Counted from the first letter of the stretch, positions 8,319 through 17,140 are shown. The stretch: 57,555 nt of DNA from Massilia timonae CCUG 45783 (GCF_000315425.1 NZ_JH992923.1:645675-703229); one strand, 5' to 3'. Made by a program: numbers and translations. Notes: generated from the sequence alone by a model not told the origin.

Positions 8319-9388
8319 GGCGCTGTACTCGTTATCTGTTGATGACCCCGAATGCAATACGCAGCAATTGCTCGACAGAAGCGACCCGCCCGCCATCGAG
8401 CGCCCGATGCCAGCCCAGGTAGTTAGGCAGACGGCGCGACGCCACGCCATGGAAACGCACCAGCCATTCCTTGAAACGGCGATGGTAGGCGTTCACATTT
8501 TGAATATGGATGGCGCCCTCGACACCGGTGCGGACCCGTTCGCCGGCGCTGACATTGACGGCCTGGTGCGCGATGCCATGGGCACGGGCGAAGGCGGGAT
8601 AGGCGGCGTTGGCGTCCGTGACCAGCAACGCTTGCCGATCGAGTTTCGGCAGCAGGTGTTTCACCAGCTGGGCCACTTTCAGGGCGCCGCGTCCGGTGAC
8701 GGCGTCGATGGTCTGGCCGCTGCGGTCGCGCGCCACCAGGATGCAGTCGAGATGATGCGAGATGCCACGCAGCGCAGCCCTGCCGCCGCGCTTGCGGGGC
8801 GGGCGATCGAGCTTGCGTGACCCCTTCTGCGATTCGAGCAGGAACATTTCGTCAGCCTCGACGATGCCGGAAAGACGGGTTGGCCGGTCGTCCTTGACCC
8901 GGTCGAGAAAGCGATGACGCCAGCGAAACGCGGTATTACGGTGCACGCCGATACGCTTGGCCGCAGGGCGGACTGTGCGCGAATCGAGCACCGTTTCCAG
9001 ATACTCGAGCCACTTGCCCTTGTGCCTGAGCCGCGCCAGCGGCGTGCCGGTCAGGTCGTTGAAAGTGCGCCCGCATGCGCAGCAGCGATAGCGTTGCAGG
9101 TTGTTGGCCTGGCCATGGCGGTGGCATCGCTCGCAGGCGCAATCCGGACAACGCCGCCCCTCTGACCGGATCTCGCCGATGAGGGCAATCACCCGGTCAA
9201 GCCCGGCTGCCGGATGCAGGGCGGCGAGTACCTGCTGGCGCTGCGGCTGATTCAGTTGCGGTAGCTGGGCGAACAGCTTCGCAAACTTCGGTGCTTTCAT
9301 GGCGCGCTCCCGATCGATGGGGACTGGGATTGGACCGCGGGTCAGCTCAGCAGTTCAATGCTCATCCACATCTAACGGTTACAGCGCC
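8319..9388 (-). mobile_element. Complete IS1595-family (ISXO2-like) insertion sequence
   Basis: A 1070-bp element bounded by imperfect terminal inverted repeats of about 26 bp. The left end begins GGCGCTGTACTCGTTATCTG at 8319; the right end read inward begins GGCGCTGTAACCGTTAGATG from 9388. It is flanked by a perfect 8-bp direct repeat TTTATTTT (8311-8318 and 9389-9396). An 8-bp duplication into AT-rich target is the IS1595 habit. The transposase stop codon lies inside the left inverted repeat. The element looks intact and lies between the tRNA-Cys fragment and the integrase remnant. Confidence 0.93.
8332..9300 (-). CDS. IS1595-family transposase
   Basis: 322 aa. An N-terminal zinc-ribbon (CPDCACERC, then CCACG, about 54-82) precedes a helix-turn-helix-like stretch (RTVRPAAKRIGVHRNTAFRW) and the ISXO2-type catalytic domain (IVEADEMFLLES, VTDANAAY, and the late VEGAIHIQNVN). 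Length is normal for the family. The frame is uninterrupted, so the element may still be active. Confidence 0.93.
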   Translation of the reverse strand: MKAPKFAKLFAQLPQLNQPQRQQVLAALHPAAGLDRVIALIGEIRSEGRRCPDCACERCHRHGQANNLQRYRCCACGRTFNDLTGTPLARLRHKGKWLEYLETVLDSRTVRPAAKRIGVHRNTAFRWRHRFLDRVKDDRPTRLSGIVEADEMFLLESQKGSRKLDRPPRKRGGRAALRGISHHLDCILVARDRSGQTIDAVTGRGALKVAQLVKHLLPKLDRQALLVTDANAAYPAFARAHGIAHQAVNVSAGERVRTGVEGAIHIQNVNAYHRRFKEWLVRFHGVASRRLPNYLGWHRALDGGRVASVEQLLRIAFGVINR

Positions 9389-9424
9389 TTTATTTTCGCT
9401 GTCGGATCCTATTGTTCAGGCATC

Positions 9425-9830
9425 ATGGCGAACATCATCAAGCGACCCTACGGATATCAACTTTGCGTTGCGCGCAAGCTTCTTCCAAAGCGACTCTGGA
9501 TAACCTTCGATGACGACGAGGCTGCCGAGCAGTATGGACGGTAGGTCGAAATCCTGCTGGCCCATCGTCCCCGCGTCCTCGCTGGAGAAGAAAAGCTCGA
9601 AGGGCGAGGTTTGGACGGCGCATCGCTGCGTGGCTGAGTACGGCCGCCACAACCCGGCCCGACTGTCTGACCAGAGGCTGCTCGACACGCTGCCAACCAG
9701 CGTCGCCACGGTCTCGACCAGCATGCTGAACTATGAGTGGGCCGAGGCATGGGTGCGGCAGATGAAGCGTGACCAGCACCAGGCGCCGTCGACCAACAGG
9801 CACAGGCACGGCGCGCTTGCCAGGTGCGTC
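9425..9830 (+). pseudogene. Broken tyrosine recombinase (phage/island integrase), N-terminal part
   Basis: ATG 9425 begins a typical integrase N-terminus (ANIIKRPYGYQLCVARKLLP, then TFDDDEAAEQYGR) that stops at TAG 9542-9544. The same protein resumes in another frame from about 9612 (WTAHRCVAEYGRHN, NYEWAEAWVRQMKRDQ, TNRHRHGALARC) with the features of a core-binding SAM-like domain, then breaks off near 9830. The catalytic domain with the R-H-R-Y residues is absent. At least one frameshift and a C-terminal truncation make it non-functional. The break coincides with the start of dispersed repeat copy A. Confidence 0.75.
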
Positions 9831-9835
9831 GCCCC

Positions 9836-9902
9836 GGCTTTCGTGGAGACTGGTTTGTATGCTAGGAGTGCCGATTTTGTCTCGGCAGGTTCAATGCCTC
9901 GT
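9836..9902. repeat. Dispersed repeat, copy A
   Basis: About 67 bp that align without gaps to 22329-22395, with two strong blocks: GGCTTTCGTGGAGACTGGTT at the start and GGCAGGTTCAATGCCT at the end. It begins exactly where the integrase remnant loses homology, so it may be the leftover end of a mobile element. Confidence 0.6.
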
Positions 9903-10020
9903 TGATCAACCGGCGGACCACTAGCAAAGTGTGCACTCTCAACGTGTATTTTCTGGGTGGGGACTGTTGGCGCCACGGGTGTCGTAAGATCAGTGAACAA
10001 CATCCACCGAGGGTAGTCAC

Positions 10021-10392
10021 ATGCGAGCCTTAATCCTGCTGGTCGAAGAAGACCGCCTCACTCGCGCGTCGATCTGCGACATGCTCAAATCGTTGGACTA
10101 CCGGGTGCTCGGCGTTAGCACTTTCGCGCGCGCCCTGAGGCTTATGCTAACGAATGGGATTGGGTTCGACGCCCTTATCCTCTCGGTGAAGGGCGGCTGG
10201 GACGGTGATCCTGCCTATGCTGCTGAGGCAAAGGCGGCCCAGCCAGAGATCAAGGTAATCATCGCGTCCTCTCTTGCCGATCGGGGGCAAAATGCCTCCC
10301 TCGTGGATGCCTATGTGCCAAAGCCATTTATACTGGAATCTGTAGGTGAAGCACTTATCAAAGTCCTTCGGCATACTTGTCGGCAAGGATGA
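10021..10392 (+). CDS. CheY-like receiver domain lacking the phosphoacceptor Asp
   Basis: 123 aa, a single receiver fold. The acidic pocket is present (VEEDRL, residues 8-13) and the conserved Lys is present (PKPF, Lys 101). The strand that should end in Asp reads ALILSVKGG, with Ser 55 in the phosphoacceptor position. It therefore probably cannot be phosphorylated in the usual way and may act as a constitutive or ligand-type pseudo-receiver. It sits 215 bp from the 3' end of a convergent cheB-like gene. A moderate ribosome site (GAGGGT) precedes ATG 10021. Confidence 0.7.
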   Translation: MRALILLVEEDRLTRASICDMLKSLDYRVLGVSTFARALRLMLTNGIGFDALILSVKGGWDGDPAYAAEAKAAQPEIKVIIASSLADRGQNASLVDAYVPKPFILESVGEALIKVLRHTCRQG

Positions 10393-10572
10393 AACTGTAG
10401 AATGAGCGTCGCGATGATGCGCACCGTCAAATGCTTGTCGATATCGGCATTGTCCAAGGGCGCACGTATGGGACCGATCACGCTCGAGCATTTCAAGATG
10501 AGATGCTCATCCCCGAAGGGTAATATCGCGAGTGCTGGCGGAATCGATTGTACGTACCATGTTGGGCCGTGC

Positions 10573-10604
10573 CAGCTTTCGTGGAGCCGGATTAGTATGG
10601 CAAG
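10573..10604. repeat. Dispersed repeat, copy B (partial)
   Basis: CAGCTTTCGTGGAGCCGGAT and the following TAGTATGG match the first block of copies A (9836) and C (22329). The second block is missing. It abuts the stop codon of the CheB-like gene. Confidence 0.45.
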
Positions 10605-10606
10605 CC

Positions 10607-11626
10607 TTATGTCTTGACCACCAACGCGCGCTTCACCACCACTTCCCGAAGAATGCGCGAATGCTCCCTGGCCTGCATGGCTTTCGTTTGGTATTCAGCC
10701 GCGCGCTCCATCTGCCCTGTCTGGCGCTCTCTTTCGCTCAGCTTGCTGAATAGCCGCTCCTGCTCATGGAGAGCGCGCACCGAACCCCAAATTGCATCTT
10801 CCACCGCGTCGCGTTGGAGTGTCTCCAGCACTTTGGCGCTGAAAGCGTGACCTGTGTGGCAGCGGTAGCGTATCGGCGCCTGAGGGCCGACCTCCCATAA
10901 GGCACCGGAACACTCCGGGCAGGTGAGCGAGGAGGGTTCGCCAATTTGCTCGAGATCATCCATAGCGCTATCCCTGCTGATGATGCGATTTTCGACACCT
11001 ATCCACTTCGGAACATCGGGTACGGCCGTGTCATGGCCGCGGATTCCCGGCCGCACGCTCGCCGTGGCCAGCCCGACCAGCGCTGGAGCAATGTCAGCCG
11101 TGCGCAGTACCCGGTCGACATCGACGTGTTGCAGGGCGCTGGCAGGCATATCCATGGCTTTGGCTTCGAGCGGATCTTGCACGATCACCGTGCCGCCGCA
11201 GGCTTTTACGGCCTGCAAGCCAACTGTCCCATCATCCAGGTAGCCGCTTAGCAAGACACCGATCGTGTCGGCCAGAAATGCTGTCGCTGCCGAGCGAAAA
11301 AGCGGATCAATCGCCGGTCGGCAGTGGTTCTCCCTTGGACCATGCAAGAGCCGAACGTAAGATCTGCCGTCTCTGGTCACGACAGTGAGGTGTTCATCGG
11401 GCGGCGCGACGAGCACGCGTCCGGGGATGATCGGCTCGTCGTCAGTCGCATGTCGAACCGGCATTGCGCAACAGCGACCCAGAATGTCAGGAATGATGCT
11501 TTTTTGCGAACCGATGTGCGTGACAATGAGAATGGCCGAAGGAAAGTCATGCGGCAACATAGGCAAAATGATTTTGAGTGCGTCGAGCGCGCCGGCTGAC
11601 CCGCCGATAACAACAATTTTCGTCAT
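10607..11626 (-). CDS. Orphan CheB-type protein-glutamate methylesterase with C-terminal Cys-rich extension
   Basis: 339 aa. There is no receiver domain; the methylesterase domain starts at once. The catalytic triad is visible: Ser 10 in GGSAGA, His 37 in VTHIGS, and Asp in LSGYLDDGT near 133. After residue 230 comes an extension with CPECSGALW and RYRCHTGHAFS (probable metal-binding Cys/His pairs) and then a charged helical tail of about 70 residues. This layout is seen in stand-alone CheB proteins outside flagellar chemotaxis operons. ATG 11626 has an ideal GGAGG six bases upstream. Its target receptor is not encoded in the window. Confidence 0.85.
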   Translation of the reverse strand: MTKIVVIGGSAGALDALKIILPMLPHDFPSAILIVTHIGSQKSIIPDILGRCCAMPVRHATDDEPIIPGRVLVAPPDEHLTVVTRDGRSYVRLLHGPRENHCRPAIDPLFRSAATAFLADTIGVLLSGYLDDGTVGLQAVKACGGTVIVQDPLEAKAMDMPASALQHVDVDRVLRTADIAPALVGLATASVRPGIRGHDTAVPDVPKWIGVENRIISRDSAMDDLEQIGEPSSLTCPECSGALWEVGPQAPIRYRCHTGHAFSAKVLETLQRDAVEDAIWGSVRALHEQERLFSKLSERERQTGQMERAAEYQTKAMQAREHSRILREVVVKRALVVKT

Positions 11627-11956
11627 CGTTCCTCCAGTAGTGATACCGACAAAGCTACCGGAAAATATCAGCAGAGGGCGCGGGCCATGGTGCCTGGGCT
11701 GGCGGTCTCCAGGCGTCTCGTACCGCGCGCGGATAAAGCCGGCAGCGGCGCGATTCTAGCCGATGCATCCCCCGGTCACCCAGGCGTGACACGTTGTTGT
11801 TCCGTGGTCCGCGCGGCTCTGGCTGCCGCCGGCCCTTGCGCGCATCGATCAGGCTCGCGACCAGGGCGGCTGCGGGCGCATGCCTCGCAGGCGCAGACGG
11901 CGATTCCTGCATCGTGCTAGCATGGGATTCATTGTTACCACTATCGGGGATCTGCC
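11627..11956. other. Intergenic, no gene seen
   Basis: Open frames here overlap each other and have no ribosome site or recognisable protein character. The last 30 bases hold the ribosome site (GGGGA) of the next gene. Nothing else was identified. Confidence 0.5.
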
Positions 11957-12223
11957 ATGGAACTGATCGAGCCTGACGAGATGGTGCGATATGGGCAGGT
12001 TCTGAGAGCATGGTCTTGCGACCCTGCAGGTTTTGAACTGCATGAAGTGGATATCACCGATCCGTGTAGTGACGAGTTGTACCCTATCAAGGGTTATGTC
12101 GACATCCGTCGCAATTCGACTGCGCAACGCAGGCAATATCCGACCGGGGACGGCACGGCATGGGTTGAGACGTTCGAACGCGATCTGGCTGCAGGACGAT
12201 TTGGCCAGGTCCGGTCGGCCTGA
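11957..12223 (+). CDS. Small hypothetical protein
   Basis: 88 aa, acidic and without a signal peptide or membrane segment. ATG 11957 follows GGGGA by 6 bases. The sequence (MELIEPDEMVRYGQVLRAWS, then FELHEVDITDPCSDELYPIKGYV) has the balanced composition of a real soluble protein and looks like a family of short conserved proteins in related bacteria. The function is unknown. Confidence 0.65.
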   Translation: MELIEPDEMVRYGQVLRAWSCDPAGFELHEVDITDPCSDELYPIKGYVDIRRNSTAQRRQYPTGDGTAWVETFERDLAAGRFGQVRSA

Positions 12224-12379
12224 TGGATGCCGAAGCGCCGATGGTGGCGTGTCCATGCGTTGCTTGCCTGACCTTGGGCTGCACCTTTGTTTTACTCGCC
12301 AGCGATTTCCGACCGAATTCCCGGACATTAAATGTTCGATCACACATGGCGATATAGCCATATTCAAACGGAGAAGATC

Positions 12380-12493
12380 ATGAGCAAAAGTCAGGAAGCA
12401 AAGAAAACCACCAAAAAAGAACCTGCCAAGACGCCAAAGGAAAAAAAGGCGGACAAGAAAATAAAGAAAGCGGAGAAATTGCGCCAGCAATAA
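12380..12493 (+). CDS. Very small lysine-rich protein
   Basis: 37 aa (MSKSQEAKKTTKKEPAKTPK followed by more Lys), about 40% lysine with no aromatic residues. ATG 12380 is preceded by GGAGAAG at good spacing, and the region is much richer in A than its surroundings. Such peptides are probably disordered and bind nucleic acid or ribosomes. It could be a small nucleoid- or stress-related protein, but nothing more can be read from it. Confidence 0.55.
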   Translation: MSKSQEAKKTTKKEPAKTPKEKKADKKIKKAEKLRQQ

Positions 12494-12650
12494 GACCTTA
12501 TGGCGAAATCATCGCCGGTAGAGGTTGCCTCGACAAGAACCGCGCACCTCGTTCGGGGTTGCAAAAACGCCGGTACGAGTTTGCGCGCTTGCCGGCGGCA
12601 GTGGACGATGCCATGGCATCGACACCGTGACATGGCGCAGTGCAGGGCGC

Positions 12651-12941
12651 TCAGCCACACCCTCCGTTGTCGAGCATTGCCTGCATCTGCACCGCGTTCA
12701 CCGGTTGGCTGAACAGGTAGCCCTGGCCTTCGTTGCAGTTGTGGTCCTTGAGAAAAGCGAGCTGCGCCTCGTCCTCGACACCCTCGGCGATCACGCGCTG
12801 GTTCAGGTTCTTGCCCATGTCGATGACCGCGATGACGATCGCGCCGTTGCGTCCCGCGCCCGTTCCCGACTCGATCGCCTTGACGAACGACTGGTCGATC
12901 TTCAGTACGTCGATCGGGAATTCATGCAGGTAACTGAGGCT
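12651..12941 (-). pseudogene. C-terminal part of an EAL-domain protein, separated by an IS3 insertion
   Basis: Codes for the end of an EAL phosphodiesterase domain (SLSYLHEFPIDVLKIDQSF, then GAIVIAVIDMGKNL and VIAEGVEDEAQLAFL). It continues exactly the domain broken at 14296. Removing 12942-14292 and one copy of the GCT duplication joins TAC-TCC-AGC to CTC-AGT-TAC and restores the canonical GTGYSSLSYL. As it stands this fragment has no start of its own. Confidence 0.85.
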
Positions 12942-12980
12942 TAAAGTGGACCCATCAGTCAAGACACTCAGCCGGCTAGT

Positions 12981-13943
12981 TTAAGCTGTGTCCATTTCCA
13001 CTTCAGCAGCTGCCCGGCGCTGCCCCGTTCCGCCGTTTTTCTCCGGCTCTTGGTCCGCGTCGCCGAACTTGTCGACGATCAACGCACCTCCTCCAACACC
13101 GGCACGGTAGACATGATCTGGCGTCTCGTAGCCCAGCGCCTGGTGTGGACGCTCGGCGTTGTAAAACGCGAAGTACTGTGCCAGGCCGACTGTCAGCTCG
13201 GCCATGTTGGCGTAGCCCTTCAGGTACACGTCCTCGTACTTCACGTTGCGCCACAGGCGCTCGACGAAGATGTTGTCCAGCGCCCGTCCTCGCCCATCCA
13301 TGCTGATGGCCACGCCTTCGCGCTTGAGCACGCTGGTAAAGGCGTCACTGGTGAACTGCGAGCCCTGGTCGCTGTTGAATACCTCGGGCTTGCCGTGGTG
13401 GCGCAATGCCTCCTCCAGACAGTCCACGCAGAACGACGCGTCCATGCTGTTGCTGATGCGCCAGGCCAGCACACGACGCGAGTACCAATCGATGACCGCC
13501 ACCAGGTAGGCAAAGCCGCGCGCCAGCCGAATGTACGTCAGGTCCGTACTCCACACCTGGTTCGGCCGCGTGACCGCCACCCCGCGCAGCAGATAGGGAT
13601 AGACCTTGTGCTGCGGGTGCGGCTTGCTCGTGGACGGCCCCGGCGCCATGCCCGCCAAGCCCATTTCCCGCATCAGGCGCTGCACGCGCTTGCGGTTGAC
13701 GCGGTGCTCTCGGCCTCGCAGGAAGACCGCCATGCGCCGGCTGCCGTAGAACGGGCGGCTGGTGTACTCCTCGTCGATCAGGGCGCGCAGCTGGCCGTCC
13801 TCCTCCTCGATGCATTCCTGTCGGGCCGCCGCCTCCAGCCGCCGATACACGGTCGAACGCGGCACGCCGGCCAGCTCGCACTGCATCGTCAGCGGTATCT
13901 TGTCCTCGCGCTCGATCCACCGTGCCCGCTCGGCCGGACTCAT
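12981..13943 (-). CDS. IS3-family transposase OrfB (integrase core)
   Basis: 320 aa from ATG 13943, which overlaps the orfA TGA (ATGA). The HTH-like region (CELAGVPRSTVYRRLEAA) is followed by the DDE core: STDLTYI, NSDQGSQF and VERLWRNVKYED, with the usual ERPHQALGYETPDHVY tail. The frame also stays open upstream to the A8 slip site, where it reads AQKKAWGMSPAER, consistent with production as an OrfAB fusion. Confidence 0.93.
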   Translation of the reverse strand: MSPAERARWIEREDKIPLTMQCELAGVPRSTVYRRLEAAARQECIEEEDGQLRALIDEEYTSRPFYGSRRMAVFLRGREHRVNRKRVQRLMREMGLAGMAPGPSTSKPHPQHKVYPYLLRGVAVTRPNQVWSTDLTYIRLARGFAYLVAVIDWYSRRVLAWRISNSMDASFCVDCLEEALRHHGKPEVFNSDQGSQFTSDAFTSVLKREGVAISMDGRGRALDNIFVERLWRNVKYEDVYLKGYANMAELTVGLAQYFAFYNAERPHQALGYETPDHVYRAGVGGGALIVDKFGDADQEPEKNGGTGQRRAAAEVEMDTA

Positions 13944-14230
13944 TCCCCAAGCTTTTTTTTGAGCCAATCCACCTGCATCTTCAGCTTGCCGATCTCGCTG
14001 TACAGCTTGTCCTCCGGGCTGCTTTCGTCCACCGGCTTCGGCCCGCGCTTGACGTCGAACAGGGCGCCGGCGTTCTCCAGGATCTCCTTCTTCCACTGGC
14101 CCACCAGTACTGGATGCACGCCGAATTCCTGCGCAATCTCCGTCACCGTCTTCACCCCACGCACCGCTTCCAACCCAACCTTGGCCTTGAACTCGGCGCT
14201 GTGCACCCTGCGTTTTTTACCTTCACTCAT
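13940..14230 (-). CDS. IS3-family transposase OrfA (helix-turn-helix)
   Basis: 96 aa. It has the standard OrfA form: KRRVHSAEFKAKVGLEAVRG, the HTH (TVTEIAQEFGVHPVLVGQWK), and a C-terminal leucine-zipper-like helix (DKLYSEIGKLKMQVDWLKKK). It ends in the A8 slippery run, so a -1 slip fuses it to OrfB. Confidence 0.92.
   Translation of the reverse strand: MSEGKKRRVHSAEFKAKVGLEAVRGVKTVTEIAQEFGVHPVLVGQWKKEILENAGALFDVKRGPKPVDESSPEDKLYSEIGKLKMQVDWLKKKLGE
13953..13960 (-). promoter_or_regulatory. Programmed -1 frameshift site (A8) of the IS3 element
   Basis: Eight consecutive A residues on the coding strand, encoding the Lys run at the end of OrfA and ten bases before the ATG of orfB. This is the usual IS3-family recoding signal that yields the OrfAB transposase. 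Confidence 0.75.
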
Positions 14231-14271
14231 TCGCTGTCATCCTTTCGCGGACGACAGCTTAAACCACCGTC

Positions 14272-16098
14272 TCAGATTCGGGGTCCACTATAGCTGGAGT
14301 ACCCGGTGCCGAAGTCGTCGACCGCGATCTGTAGGCCCATTGCCTTGAACCTGGCCAGCAGGAGGGCGCTGGCGGCGACATCGTGCATCAGCACGCTCTC
14401 GGTCAGTTCGAGCTGGATATGGGCCCGGTCCACGCCGGTGGCATCGAAGATCGCGAGCGCGTGAGCGAAAAAATCCCGATGGCGAAATTCCACAGCAGAG
14501 ATGTTCACCGCGAGCGAAATGTTCGAGATTCCAATGTCGCGCCAGCGTACCAGCTGCGCGCATGCTTCACTCAATACCCAGCGTCCGATTGGAACGATCA
14601 GGCCGCATTCCTCGGCAATCGATACGAAACGCTCCGGCATGACCAGTCCCCATTCCGGGTGCTCCCAGCGCAGCAGGGCTTCGACACCGGTTATGCAATC
14701 GGTTTGCAGGTCGATCTTGGGCTGGTAGTGCAGCGTGAATTCGCCGCGTTCCAGCGCCCGGCGCAAGCTGGTCTCGATCAGTTGCCGCTCGACGGCGCGG
14801 GTGTTCATGTCCTGGCGGAAAAACTGGTAGTTATTGCGCCCCAGGTCCTTGGCGTGGTACATGGCGGTGTCGGCGTTCTTGATCAGGGTGGCGGCATCGG
14901 TCCCGTCGAGCGGAAAAGTGCTGATGCCGATACTGGTCGAGGTATGCAGTTCGTGCGCGCCGATCACGAATGGCGCCGACAGTGCCAGCAGGATCTTGTC
15001 GGCCGCCGACGCCGCATCGCGCGCACGCCGTTCATTTGCCAGAAGGATCACGAACTCGTCTCCGCCATGGCGGCTGACCGTGTCGGACGTACGAACGCAG
15101 GCGACCAGGCGCTGCGATACCGCCTGCAGCAAGCGGTCGCCGACCGAGTGTCCCAGGGAGTCGTTGACGTGCTTGAATTTGTCCAGGTCCAGGAACAGCA
15201 GCACCGGTGAGGTGTCGTTGCGCCTTGACATGGCGATGGCCTGGGTGATGCGGTCGTTCAGGAGGGCGCGGTTGGGCAGGTTGGTGAGGAAATCGTGCTG
15301 CGCCAGGTGCCGCATCTTGGCCGTCAGTGCCACGGCCTCGGAGATATTCCGGAACACCATCACGGCGCCAACGAGCTGCCGATCCCAGTCGTGGATGGGT
15401 GCGGCGGAGTCTTCGATCGGAATGCGCAGGCCCTGACGTGAAACGAGTATCGCGTTGCCGCTCAGGTTCGCGGGCTGGTTGGTATGCAAGATGGCGTCGG
15501 CGGGGCTGGTGATCGTGCGTCCGCTGTCCGCGTCGACCAGATCGATCACTTCCGCGACGGGCCGTCCGCGTGCCTCTACACGCGACCAGCCGCAGGCCAG
15601 TTCGGCCGCAACATTCAGGTAATCCACGCGCCCGGCCATGTCGACCGAGACAACGGCATCGCCGATCGAGTTCAGCGTGATTTCGGCACGTGCCTGGGCA
15701 AGGTACCAACCCCGCTCCACCTTCATGCGTTCGATGATGTTGCGCAGCGACTGCGGCACCAGATAATTGTCGAAGAAACCCTTTGACAACCAGCCCTGCG
15801 CCCCGCGCTGGACCGCTTCGACGGCATCGGCCTCGTTGTCGAGTCCGCATAGTGTGAGGATCGGTGTATGACGTGCTGCTGCGTACAAGCGGTCGAAGCA
15901 ATCCAGGCCCTGGCTGTCCGGGAGCAGCAGATCGACCAGGATCGCATCGATCTGGCCGCCCTGGATGCGGCGCAGTCCATCTGCCAGGGTGGCGGCGTCT
16001 TCCAGTACGAAGGGCCCATCGCGTGCATTGCCCAGCGCCTGGCGCAGGATGCGGACGTCGTTCGCATCGGGAGAGAGGATGAGCACTCGATAAGACAT
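14272..16098 (-). pseudogene. REC-PAS-GGDEF-EAL cyclic-di-GMP protein, N-terminal part, split by IS3
   Basis: Reads from ATG 16098 (GGAGA at 5 bases) into the IS at 14292 and stops at 14272. Domains: receiver (1-115, Asp 56 in AILVDLLLPD), PAS (about 140-250), GGDEF (about 265-430, intact HGGDEF), and EAL from about 445 (GVEALLRWEHPEWG) cut after FGTGYSS. With the IS and one GCT removed, the gene spans 12651-16098 and encodes 697 aa, a complete dual-domain protein. The receiver and GGDEF parts may still be made, but the phosphodiesterase half is lost. ATG 16116 is an alternative start with a weaker site. Confidence 0.88.
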
Positions 16099-16522
16099 GG
16101 CGTCTCCGGCTGGCATCGGTGGGTAACCTCATCGCGCATCCTACAACCTGCTTCGCATGGGCCGATGTGGAGCAAAACACATTATAGCGGCCGGCATTTT
16201 ATTGTCAAATTAACAAAAATAAATAGCGCAGCAGTACTCCGTGGGACTGTCAACGGCGCTGCCGCGCCCGCATGTGACCATCCATTCCGGGTGTATTCCC
16301 GAGCAAGGTCTTGCCGCCTGACATGGTCTGAAAATACATGGGCGAATCGGCCACATGGACGCGAGAAAAGAGCGCATAGTGTGGAGGTCAAACGCGATCC
16401 GACCTGATCGTTCTCTCCCAGCGGGCACCTGCCACGCTGCCATTCCCGCCAGACTTGTCAACGCATTGCGTCCGGCGCTTGCATCCAATCCCATTCGATC
16501 TTCATGCCTTGAAAGGTACGCC
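16099..16522. other. Promoter-containing intergenic region between the GGDEF-EAL and phasin genes
   Basis: There is no credible gene. An AT-rich stretch at 16190-16230 (TTATTGTCAAATTAAC) stands out from the GC-rich surroundings and probably holds promoters for the divergent genes. No clear -35/-10 pair or operator could be assigned. Confidence 0.4.
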
Positions 16523-17140
16523 ATGTATCCGTTTCCCCAATCCGTCAATCCCGCCCTGCGTTCGCATATCGAGGCCCGGACCGCATTCATGAACGAGCTG
16601 TCGCAAACAGTGCTGCGCTCTTTCCAGCAGCTCTTCCAGCTCAATATGCAGCTGGGCCAGACCCTGCTCGAGGAGGCCACTGGCGCGGCCCAGCGCATGC
16701 TGAGCGCCGATCGTCCCGCCGACGCCCTGTCGGCGGCGGCCTCGCACGCCCAGCCCGCCACCGACAAGCTGCGCTCGTACCAGCAGCAACTGTCGCCAGT
16801 TGCCGCCGCCACCCAGGTCGACCTGAGCCGCGCGAGCGGGCAGCATGTGCAGGAGACCTCGCGTACCGCGCGCACGCTGGCCGATGAAGTTACCCGCATG
16901 TCGGCCGGGGAAGCCGACAAGGGCCTGCGCCAGCAGGAGGAAACCGTCAAGAATTCGCGCGACGCGTTCTTGCAAGAGGCGCAGCGCGGCGCCAGCATCG
17001 GCGCCCATTACCTGAACCAGCTCCAGGGCGAAGCCGCAGGGGCGACGCCCGATGGCCAGGCCGGCCCGCCGCGCAACCCCGGCAACGGGCAAGGCGGCAA
17101 CAGCCAGGCCGACAACATGGCGGAGTCGCCGCCACGCTGA
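16523..17140 (+). CDS. Phasin-family PHA granule protein
   Basis: 205 aa from ATG 16523 (AAAGG upstream). The N-terminal half is an amphipathic helical phasin domain (FMNELSQTVLRSFQQLFQLN, then MQLGQTLLEEATGAAQRML). The C-terminus is Gly/Asn/Gln-rich and disordered. Phasins coat polyhydroxyalkanoate granules. The next gene is a PHB depolymerase-type esterase, which supports the role. Confidence 0.85.
   Translation: MYPFPQSVNPALRSHIEARTAFMNELSQTVLRSFQQLFQLNMQLGQTLLEEATGAAQRMLSADRPADALSAAASHAQPATDKLRSYQQQLSPVAAATQVDLSRASGQHVQETSRTARTLADEVTRMSAGEADKGLRQQEETVKNSRDAFLQEAQRGASIGAHYLNQLQGEAAGATPDGQAGPPRNPGNGQGGNSQADNMAESPPR

Larger units (their letters stand above)
12942..14292 (-). mobile_element. 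Complete IS3-family insertion sequence
   Basis: 1351 bp. Terminal inverted repeats begin TAAAGTGGACCC at the left and TATAGTGGACCC at the right read inward (11 of 12 identical), with a 3-bp target duplication GCT at 12939-12941 and 14293-14295. It carries orfA and orfB with a run of eight A residues near the orfA end for programmed -1 frameshifting. It is inserted in the EAL domain of a c-di-GMP gene. All parts look intact. Confidence 0.93.

Noticed and set aside
12942..14292. Inserted IS3 element judged first to have duplication AAG/CTA
   Set aside because: That followed from starting the ends at TGGACCC. Using the full TAAAGTGGACCC ends gives the matching GCT duplication and restores the host frame.
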